Part shown: positions 7,614-13,254 of the stretch, in pieces
How the letters are laid out: the number at the start of each line of letters is the position of its first letter
Position numbering within the stretch: the stretch's first letter is position 1
Assembly: GCA_900554225.1 (NCBI GenBank)
Contig: USGH01000014.1
Span: 1 to 22,542 of the forward strand
From: an uncultured Eubacteriales bacterium
GTDB lineage: Bacteria; Bacillota; Clostridia; Oscillospirales; CAG-272
Direction: 5' to 3'
DNA length: 22,542 bases
The notes under the pieces: generated by a model
Databases searched by the model: none
Told to the model about the DNA's origin: nothing
What the model saw: the letters and a program-made list of their open reading frames with translations, nothing else
Program-made: the position numbers and the translations under genes

Positions 7614-7676
7614 TAGTTTCTTTCATATCAGCCAAAAAGCGGAGAGAAACGTCCTGTACGCAGCTCTCCGCTTTTG
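7614..7676 (+). ncRNA. Candidate short noncoding RNA (about 60 nt)
   Basis: A transcript started by the promoter at 7579-7607 would begin near 7614 and end at the hairpin whose 3' arm finishes in TTTT at 7672-7675. It would consist of about 20 unpaired bases plus the hairpin. If it read through, it would be antisense to the 3' end of the SLH gene. No family is recognised. The existence of the RNA is inferred only from promoter and hairpin. Confidence 0.35.
7635..7675. terminator. Bidirectional terminator between the GH123-like and SLH genes
   Basis: AAAAGCGGAGAG (7635-7646) pairs perfectly with CTCTCCGCTTTT (7664-7675), with a 17-base loop. On the minus strand the stem ends in a T5 run, so it is a good terminator for the SLH gene. 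On the plus strand it has T4. Confidence 0.8.
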
Positions 7677-7725
7677 ATGTATTCATTTTCGCGGTATATC
7701 TATACGAAAATGCCGCTTTGCCGGA

Positions 7726-8547
7726 TTACCGGTCTGTGATCGTCGGATCGGTCGGCACATCGATCGGTTCGCTTTCGTCCAGGGAGGGCAGCGTTTCCGA
7801 GCCGCCGTCGTCTATCGTCTGGACCGCCACGAAACGCCGGGTCTGTCCGTTCCATGTGACCTTCTGAAACGGCACATCCACGAGAACCGTGTCCGCCTGC
7901 GCCATTGCTTTTTCCGTGATCGCACCGAAATCCGCAAGCTCCTTTGCCAGCGTCACATCGGAATCCTTCTTTGTCGCATGCAGGGCGTACCACGAGATCT
8001 TCACCACGTCGCCTCTCGTAAATGCGTCTACGGACAGGCTATCGTCCGCAATGCCCGCATCGGCAGCAACCGTAAACGGATCGTCCCAGGTGAAATCGCC
8101 ATCCGCGCCCTCCGTATAGCCGAGCGAACGAAGCACAAACGTGAAATACATCGCGCCCGTCACGTCATCGGTGCCAAAGGTATCCGCGGATACGCCCTTG
8201 ACGTAGCCCTTCTGGTATGCGTAGCCGATATAGGGATCCGCCCAATGCGGCACATCCGTGAACGGGTGGCTGTAGTTCAACTCCGCCGCAGCCGTTTCCG
8301 CACCGAGCAGACGCACAAGCATCACCACCGCTTCCACACGGGTCGGCGCACGATCGAGGTCAAAATCCGTATCGCTCACACCGCGGAACAGACCGAGCGT
8401 CTTTAATTCTCCCGCGATCTCCTCTGCGGAAATGCGTGTGCCGATCACTGCCTTCGTTTCCGTATCTGCGGCAGCCACACAGACTCCGGCAAGGGATCCG
8501 GCGGCAAGGAGCAGCGCGCACAGTATACTTATCCATTTCTTATACAT
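7726..8547 (-). CDS. Secreted S-layer homology (SLH) domain protein
   Basis: The 273-residue product has a signal peptide (residues 1-26, KK then a hydrophobic core ending CVAA). Three SLH-like repeats follow: a degenerate one at about 46-84 (LGLFRGV then TRVEAVVMLVRLLG), a good one at 95-143 (PFTDVPHWADPYIGYAYQKG), and a third at about 150-191. SLH modules normally anchor proteins to pyruvylated secondary cell wall polymers. The acidic C-terminal tail (about 230-273) has no recognisable catalytic domain, so the role is probably structural or a small wall-bound accessory. AGAAGGATGG lies upstream of the ATG. The gene is monocistronic and divergent from the DtxR-family gene. It ends at the bidirectional hairpin at 7635-7675. 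Confidence 0.88.
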   Translation of the reverse strand: MYKKWISILCALLLAAGSLAGVCVAAADTETKAVIGTRISAEEIAGELKTLGLFRGVSDTDFDLDRAPTRVEAVVMLVRLLGAETAAAELNYSHPFTDVPHWADPYIGYAYQKGYVKGVSADTFGTDDVTGAMYFTFVLRSLGYTEGADGDFTWDDPFTVAADAGIADDSLSVDAFTRGDVVKISWYALHATKKDSDVTLAKELADFGAITEKAMAQADTVLVDVPFQKVTWNGQTRRFVAVQTIDDGGSETLPSLDESEPIDVPTDPTITDR

Positions 8548-8594
8548 TGTATATCACCATCCTTCTGTAACGGGGCATCTTGTCCCCCACACGC

Positions 8595-8623
8595 AGTATA
8601 GCACACCGGGATCGTTTTTGCGT
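8595..8623 (-). promoter_or_regulatory. Probable promoter of the SLH gene
   Basis: On the minus strand a TATACT -10 box (plus-strand 8595-8600) is preceded by an extended -10 TGC. The -35 region is poor. The 5' leader contains GGGG and CCCC arms that can form a short hairpin. No clear promoter was found for the divergent regulator gene in this gap. Confidence 0.45.
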
Positions 8624-8757
8624 TACCGTTTTGTTGAGGTTCTATGAACGATACGCAAATTTCGTCCGCAGCACCGCACAAACCACACCTGCCCACGTGA
8701 GAACACAGGACACGTGCTTCCGGGGGAGTCCATTTTTTAGTAAATAGGGGTATCGAT

Positions 8758-9153
8758 ATGATTATTCATGAAGCGGCGGAAAACTATCTGGAGGCGATCT
8801 ATATGCTTCTGCGCCGCCGGGGATATTGTCGCTCCATCGACGTATGCCGGGAACTCGGGTACTCGAAGCCGACGATCAGCATCATGATGAAAAATCTGCG
8901 CGAGGCGGGATACATCTCCATCGACGACACCGGCGGAATCGCGCTGACTGCCACGGGTCTGGAAGTCGCGCAGCGGATGTACGAACGGCACGAAACGATC
9001 GCACAGATCCTGATGAAGCTCGGCGTACCGGAGGATGTGGCATACGCGGACTCCTGCAAGATCGAGCATGACCTGAGCGCGGAGAGCTTTGAGGCGATCC
9101 TGCGCTATGCGACCGAACGCGGCATTATCGACGGCAGAAAACCAAAACAATAA
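8758..9153 (+). CDS. DtxR/MntR-family metal-dependent transcriptional repressor
   Basis: This 131-residue protein has the winged-helix DNA-binding domain (SIDVCRELGYSKPTISIMMK at residues 26-45) and the short metal-binding and dimerisation domain of the family. It lacks the C-terminal SH3-like domain of DtxR, so it is MntR-sized. The candidate metal ligands are E12, H78, C100, E103 and H104. The CKIEH pattern (C-x-x-E-H) resembles the Cys-containing primary site of DtxR/IdeR rather than the E-x-x-E-H of MntR, and position 9 is Asn where MntR has Asp and DtxR has Met. Metal specificity (Mn or Fe) therefore cannot be assigned. The ribosome binding site is weak (AGGGG at about 8745). It is monocistronic with its own terminator, and no metal transporter is in the window. 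Confidence 0.88.
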   Translation: MIIHEAAENYLEAIYMLLRRRGYCRSIDVCRELGYSKPTISIMMKNLREAGYISIDDTGGIALTATGLEVAQRMYERHETIAQILMKLGVPEDVAYADSCKIEHDLSAESFEAILRYATERGIIDGRKPKQ

Positions 9154-9161
9154 ACCCTGCA

Positions 9162-9198
9162 AACGGGTATACGGCTCTCTCCCGTGTATCCGTTTTTT
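9162..9198 (+). terminator. Rho-independent terminator after the DtxR-family gene
   Basis: AACGGGTATACGG (9162-9174) pairs with CCGTGTATCCGTT (9182-9194), 13 bp with two G-T pairs and a 7-base loop, followed by T6 at 9193-9198. This is one of the strongest terminators in the window. Confidence 0.9.
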
Positions 9199-9241
9199 CT
9201 ATGGCGTGGTTTGATTTCTTCCACATTTTACGAGAAATCCA

Positions 9242-9270
9242 TTGACAGTGGCGCAGAAATCCGTTATAAT
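9242..9270 (+). promoter_or_regulatory. Consensus sigma-A promoter of the first solute-binding gene
   Basis: TTGACA (9242-9247), a 17-base spacer and TATAAT (9265-9270): a perfect consensus promoter about 70 bases before the gene's ATG. So strong a core promoter usually needs a repressor; see the palindrome at 9297-9309. Confidence 0.88.
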
Positions 9271-9296
9271 GTAGAAAATCCCACGCGCGCAAGCGA

Positions 9297-9309
9297 TTCT
9301 ATAGTAGAA
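9297..9309 (+). promoter_or_regulatory. Possible operator palindrome in the leader
   Basis: TTCTA and TAGAA flank a 3-base centre (TAG), about 26 bases downstream of the -10 box. It could bind a repressor or form a small RNA hairpin. No regulator is assigned. Confidence 0.3.
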
Positions 9310-9339
9310 ATTCTGCACGAACATAAGGAGAGACAACAG

Positions 9340-10848
9340 ATGAAGAAACGTTTTTCGGGGAAACAGATCACTTCCCTGCTCCTTACCGCACTGCTTTTGA
9401 GTGCATGCGGTGAGTCGGCGTTGGACACGGATACCACGGCATCGACCGATACGGCGGGCAGCACGCAGGAGACGGCGGCAGAGGAGACGACGGAGACCGG
9501 TCCGCAGCTGGAGGTGCCGTCGGATTCGCTGAACGGCTACACGTTCCGGGTGCTGCCGCGCGATACGGATCACCACATCAAGGAGGTATACGCCACGGAG
9601 CTGACCGGGGAGGTCGTCAATGACGCGGTGTATGCCCGCAACATGAAGGTGGAGGACGCCTATGACGTGAAGTTAGAGGCGGTGGAAATCACGGAGGATC
9701 CCGAATCCGCCATGTCCGATTACTTCCGCAAGACGGTCCAGGCGGGGGAGGATGCCTTTGATCTCGCTCTGATGCACACCGTTATGGCGGGCGCGATGTC
9801 CCTTGAGGGTATGGCGCGCAACTGGCACGACGTCGCCTATGTAGACTTCTCCAAGCCGTGGTGGAACAGCGTCATTGCGGATGAGCTCGATTTCCAGGGC
9901 AAGCTCTTCCTCGCCGCGTCCGATTACTGCATCAGTGCCATCGACTACACGTGGGCAATGCTCTACAATCGCGCGATGGGAGCGGATCTGGGACTGGGCG
10001 AGCTATACGACACCGTGGACGAGGGCAAATGGACGTTCGACACGTTCAACACCCTTGCGACTGCCGCGGTGATGGATGTAAACGGCGACGGCAAGATGGA
10101 TGAAAACGATCGTTACGGCTTTACGACCCACTGGAACAGCGCAACGCTCAACTGGGCCTTTGCCTTTGACGTGCGGTATATCGTAAAGAACGATGCGGGT
10201 GTGCCGACGCTCCTGCCGCAGTCCGAGAAGATGGCGGACATTATGGCGAAGCTGTACGATTTCTACTACAACGGCAACCGCACGCTCTACATGACGGACA
10301 CGCTCGTCTCCTCGATGGGGTATCCGTCCCACGATCTGGCGGTGGCAGGCACGTTTGAGAAGAACCAGACCCTCTTTGCCGCGCTCCGGATCTACGTCAT
10401 CGACAATCTGCGCAACATGGAGGATCCGTTTGCCATCATCCCGTTCCCGAAATACAACGAAGCGCAGACCGGCTATTACACGCACGTTGACGGCCACGCG
10501 CCGCTGATGATCCTGCCGAAAACCCTGCAACAGACGGACAACGCCGGTATCGTGATGGAGGCTCTCGCGTACTATAGCCATGAGCTGGTCGTTCCCGCCG
10601 TATATGACATCGTTTTGCAGAACAAGTACGCCCGCGACGAATCCTCCGCGCATATGCTCGATCTGATTCTGGACGGCAGAGTGTACACGTTCGGCTACAT
10701 CTACGACGATTACAAGGGGATGCAGTGGACGATCCGCGAAATGCTCCAGAATAAGAAGGAGGATTACGCCTCCTACTACGCCACCAAATTGGGCAGTGCG
10801 GAGAAGCAGCTCCAGAAGATCATCGACAGCTACGAGACGCTGGAATGA
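9340..10848 (+). CDS. Carbohydrate ABC transporter solute-binding lipoprotein (first of three paralogs)
   Basis: The 502-residue product has a lipoprotein signal peptide (MKKRFSGKQ, a hydrophobic core, lipobox LSAC with C23) and a Thr/Glu/Ala-rich linker. A long cluster-1-type substrate-binding fold follows. Shared family marks are NGYTFRVL, VVNDAVYARN, a DVNGDGKMDEND loop at 246-257 that looks like a calcium-binding EF-type loop, and FAIIPFPKYNEAQTGYYTHV. The ATG at 9340 is chosen over the upstream GTG at 9184 because AAGGAG lies at 9325-9330, the signal peptide begins there, and the promoter at 9242-9270 lies inside the longer reading. The gene stands alone without permeases, so it must share a transporter encoded elsewhere, possibly the one at 20670-22542. 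The substrate is unknown. Confidence 0.9.
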   Translation: MKKRFSGKQITSLLLTALLLSACGESALDTDTTASTDTAGSTQETAAEETTETGPQLEVPSDSLNGYTFRVLPRDTDHHIKEVYATELTGEVVNDAVYARNMKVEDAYDVKLEAVEITEDPESAMSDYFRKTVQAGEDAFDLALMHTVMAGAMSLEGMARNWHDVAYVDFSKPWWNSVIADELDFQGKLFLAASDYCISAIDYTWAMLYNRAMGADLGLGELYDTVDEGKWTFDTFNTLATAAVMDVNGDGKMDENDRYGFTTHWNSATLNWAFAFDVRYIVKNDAGVPTLLPQSEKMADIMAKLYDFYYNGNRTLYMTDTLVSSMGYPSHDLAVAGTFEKNQTLFAALRIYVIDNLRNMEDPFAIIPFPKYNEAQTGYYTHVDGHAPLMILPKTLQQTDNAGIVMEALAYYSHELVVPAVYDIVLQNKYARDESSAHMLDLILDGRVYTFGYIYDDYKGMQWTIREMLQNKKEDYASYYATKLGSAEKQLQKIIDSYETLE

Positions 10849-10881
10849 CCGATACGCAACAGGTCGCGGCAGCGGAACACA

Positions 10882-10926
10882 AAAAGACTGGGATACGGAC
10901 CGTTTTCGGGCGTATCTCAGTCTTTT
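10882..10926. terminator. Bidirectional terminator between two convergent solute-binding genes
   Basis: AAAAGACTGGGATACG (10882-10897) pairs with CGTATCTCAGTCTTTT (10911-10926), a 16-bp stem with a single G-T pair. The loop can itself form CCG-TTTT-CGG. Tracts of T on both strands let it stop transcription from both sides. Confidence 0.9.
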
Positions 10927-10960
10927 CTTATCGTTTTCGGTTCGCGCCGGATGGACCGCG

Positions 10961-12436
10961 TTATCCCTCTTTCGCCTCCGCGAGCTCGAGATAGGTGTCG
11001 ATGATCTTCGCCCACTGCTTTTCCGCGGCGCCGATCTTGGAGTTGAAGGAGGATTCGGTGTTGTTCGTGTTTTTCGATACCATATCCTGGATGATGAACG
11101 CGATGCCGGTGTTGTACATATAGCCAAAGTCGAATACGCGCACATCCATCAGAAGGTCAAGCATGGCGGCGGATTCGGCGTCCCGGCTCAGCTTCACCTT
11201 CAGCGCGGTGTCGAAATATGCCGGAACGACCTGCTTGTAGGTTTCCGCGTTGAGAGCCTCGGTGAGCATACTGCTCCATTCGATGTTCTGTACCGTGATC
11301 GGAATGAGCATACAGCCGTGCGCGCCGTCGCTCATGGTGTAATAACGGGTCTGCGCCTCGTCATACTTCGGATACGGGATGATGCCGTAATCGAATTCGA
11401 GATCACGATACCCGGTCGCGGACTGGAACAGTCCCGTGTACAGAAGGAGGTTGCCGGCAGACCACGCGGTCCAGCCTGTGCCCCAGCCCTCCGTATAGCC
11501 GCCGAGAGAACCGTGGTACAGGGCGTTGAGCTTTTCCACAATGGAGGCGAGCTTTTCTCTGTCCATGGTGAATTTCGGCACGCCCTCGTCGTCGATGGTG
11601 AACAGCGGATTGTCAAAGGCGTACTGATACGTGACGACGGCGCTGTACGGGTCTCCGGACAGACCCAGACGGTCGTTCTCGTCCTTGGCGCCGTTGCCGT
11701 CCAGATCGACATAGACCATGTTCGCGTATTCGTACATCTTGTCATACGTCCACCTGCCGCTGTCCACGACGTCATAGATGTCCTCGAGATTGTATTCGTT
11801 GGCGATGTCCTGATTGTAATACATACAGTACGTGAAGCGCAGCACGTCGAGGTCGTATTCCCCGATCATGGCGTAGGCGTGCCCCTTGACGGACAATGCC
11901 TCCGCCGCGTTGCCGATATACCACGGCTTGTCGAGATGGACGTGCGGCAGATCCTCATACCAGTCGCGGAAGTAGCCCGTCGTCGCGTATTTCGGGATCT
12001 GCACGATCTGCCAGAACATGATGTCATACGCGTCGTCCCCGGCGGTGATGGTATTGATGCCTGTGGCGTCGAAATTGTCCGTGAACGTCGCGTCCATTTT
12101 GCAGTTGAACCGCTCGGTCACGGTCAGGTTCCGGCTGTAGATCGCGTCGTTGACGACGTCGCCGTTCTGCTCCAGGTCCAGTCCGATGTCATTGACAAAG
12201 TCGTCGCGCTGTCTTGAGAGGACGCGGTACGTGTAGCCGTCCATATCCGTGTCGGGCAGATCGTCGGAGATCGCGCGCCGTGCCGCAGCAGGATCGGGTT
12301 CCGTTTCCGCCTCGGTCTGCGCGGCAGTGTCCGCTGTGGTATCGCCTGTGGTTTCTTTTTCTGTACCGCCCGCACAGGAAGTGAGTATAAGGGCGGCAAG
12401 AAGCGCACAAAGTATGCGCATTGTTTTCGTCTGCAT
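10961..12436 (-). CDS. Carbohydrate ABC transporter solute-binding lipoprotein (second of three paralogs)
   Basis: The 491-residue product has a lipoprotein signal (MQTKTMRILCAL, lipobox LTSC with C21), a Glu/Thr-rich linker and the same binding-protein architecture as its convergent neighbour. It shares DGYTYRVL, DVVNDAIYSRN, a DLDGNGAKDEND loop from residue 244, and YGIIPYPKYDEAQTRYYTMS. The start is set at the ATG whose codon is 12434-12436, because GGGGG lies seven bases upstream and the lipobox follows at the normal distance. The 38-residue upstream extension crosses the promoter and is rejected. A strong promoter (12474-12502) drives it alone. No permease adjoins it. It is clearly diverged from the first copy, so this is not a recent duplication. 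Confidence 0.9.
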   Translation of the reverse strand: MQTKTMRILCALLAALILTSCAGGTEKETTGDTTADTAAQTEAETEPDPAAARRAISDDLPDTDMDGYTYRVLSRQRDDFVNDIGLDLEQNGDVVNDAIYSRNLTVTERFNCKMDATFTDNFDATGINTITAGDDAYDIMFWQIVQIPKYATTGYFRDWYEDLPHVHLDKPWYIGNAAEALSVKGHAYAMIGEYDLDVLRFTYCMYYNQDIANEYNLEDIYDVVDSGRWTYDKMYEYANMVYVDLDGNGAKDENDRLGLSGDPYSAVVTYQYAFDNPLFTIDDEGVPKFTMDREKLASIVEKLNALYHGSLGGYTEGWGTGWTAWSAGNLLLYTGLFQSATGYRDLEFDYGIIPYPKYDEAQTRYYTMSDGAHGCMLIPITVQNIEWSSMLTEALNAETYKQVVPAYFDTALKVKLSRDAESAAMLDLLMDVRVFDFGYMYNTGIAFIIQDMVSKNTNNTESSFNSKIGAAEKQWAKIIDTYLELAEAKEG

Positions 12437-12473
12437 GACCATTCCCCCAAAAAATGTGCAAAGTATTATCTGT

Positions 12474-12502
12474 ATTGTAGCACAATTTCCCTGCCATGTC
12501 AA
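12474..12502 (-). promoter_or_regulatory. Sigma-A promoter of the second solute-binding gene
   Basis: On the minus strand, TTGACA (plus-strand 12497-12502), a 17-base spacer and TACAAT (12474-12479), with an extended -10 TGC. Confidence 0.85.
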
Positions 12503-12505
12503 GAA

Positions 12506-12515
12506 TTTTGCAAAA
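12506..12515. promoter_or_regulatory. Perfect palindrome beside the -35 box of the second solute-binding gene
   Basis: TTTTGCAAAA is a perfect 10-base palindrome placed four bases upstream of the -35 hexamer in minus-strand orientation. An activator site is possible; it may equally be chance in an AT-rich spot. Confidence 0.22.
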
Positions 12516-12564
12516 ACAGTCCCGGCTTCACCCGGCAGAATTTCGTACATCTCTATAATTTCTC

Positions 12565-12603
12565 TTGCATCCGCGATAGGGGTATGCTATAATATGCTAT
12601 AAT
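12565..12603 (+). promoter_or_regulatory. Promoter of the DUF2284 gene with a duplicated -10 region
   Basis: TTGCAT (12565-12570), a 17-base spacer and TATAAT (12588-12593) with an extended -10 TGC. The 10-base unit TATGCTATAA is then repeated directly, giving a second TATAAT at 12598-12603, one helical turn downstream. Confidence 0.75.
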
Positions 12604-12633
12604 ACGATGAAACCAGTCCGGGAGTGTGAGGCT

Positions 12634-13197
12634 ATGACGACCACCATTGAAGAAGCCCTGGCGCATTTTGCGAAAACCGCCGCCGTGTGCGATATGCACG
12701 TATGTGAATACACCTTTGTGCCGCCCGCGGAGGTCCCGTTTTCCGCGGAGGTTCGTGCAGCGTGTGCGGAAAATCTCTGCGGACAATACGGAACGTGTCA
12801 CACCTGTCCGCCGGGATGCGGGGAATGGGATGTACTCGCGGCGAAATACCGGGCATATCGCGGCGCGTTTCTTTATACGACCCTGCATACCTTACAGGGT
12901 GCGCGGGACTACGCCGAGATGCTGCGCTCCGGAGACGATCACCGCCGCATGGACGACGATCTCATCGACACCCTGCACGACGCGGGCTTCTCCGATTTTG
13001 TCCTTGCCGGTGCCGGAAGCTGTCCGGTCTGCAAAAAATGCACCTATCCGGACGCGCCGTGCCGCTTTCCCGACAAAGCACGCTCCGCCATGGAGGCTCT
13101 TGGCATTGATGTGGTGGCACTCGCGGCAGACCGTGGGATCACCTACGACCACGGGGAAGGCACCGTGACGTACTTCTCGATCGTGTTCTATCATTAA
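12634..13197 (+). CDS. DUF2284 cysteine-rich (predicted metal-binding) protein
   Basis: The 187-residue product matches the DUF2284/COG5423 family of predicted metal-binding proteins. Its cysteines are in two groups: C44, C49, C55, C58 and C62 in RAACAENLCGQYGTCHTCPP and just after, and C130, C133, C136 and C143 in CPVCKKCTYPDAPCRFP. This pattern suggests bound metal or Fe-S clusters, but no reaction is established for the family. The ATG at 12634 is chosen over the one at 12607. The latter has no ribosome binding site and lies almost at the predicted transcription start, whereas GGGAG and GTGAGG precede 12634. The gene lies 57 bases before the DUF5107 gene with no terminator between, so partial cotranscription is possible. 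Its link with sugar use is not evident. Confidence 0.85.
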   Translation: MTTTIEEALAHFAKTAAVCDMHVCEYTFVPPAEVPFSAEVRAACAENLCGQYGTCHTCPPGCGEWDVLAAKYRAYRGAFLYTTLHTLQGARDYAEMLRSGDDHRRMDDDLIDTLHDAGFSDFVLAGAGSCPVCKKCTYPDAPCRFPDKARSAMEALGIDVVALAADRGITYDHGEGTVTYFSIVFYH

Positions 13198-13210
13198 ACG
13201 TCCTGGCATA

Positions 13211-13229
13211 CAATCCATAGATTGCAATC
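13211..13229 (+). promoter_or_regulatory. Candidate operator upstream of the DUF5107-GH38 operon
   Basis: Three alternating half-sites are present: CAATC (13211-13215), GATTG (13220-13224) and CAATC (13225-13229). The last two form the perfect palindrome GATTGCAATC. They overlap a possible weak -10 (TACAAT, 13209-13214). The 9-mer TTGCAATCC also occurs at the -35 of the GH123-like gene, and GATTGCA occurs about 25 bases before the ATPase gene. Co-regulation is an inference. Confidence 0.35.
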
Positions 13230-13254
13230 CAAATACAGAAAGCGAGGGAAATCC

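Noticed and set aside
9184..9339. N-terminal extension of the first solute-binding gene from a GTG start
   Set aside because: It begins inside the terminator of the preceding gene and crosses the consensus promoter; the lipoprotein signal peptide and AAGGAG both point to the ATG at 9340.
10796..12217. A 473-codon open frame on the plus strand opposite the second solute-binding gene
   Set aside because: It crosses the bidirectional terminator, has a Val/His/Arg-rich composition without a domain, and is opposite a clear lipoprotein gene with a promoter and lipobox.
12437..12550. 38-residue N-terminal extension of the second solute-binding gene
   Set aside because: It spans the TTGACA-TACAAT promoter and would bury the signal peptide.
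13222..13254. Earlier start for the DUF5107 gene
   Set aside because: There is no ribosome binding site before it and it overlaps the candidate operator; GCGAGGGA precedes the ATG at 13255.
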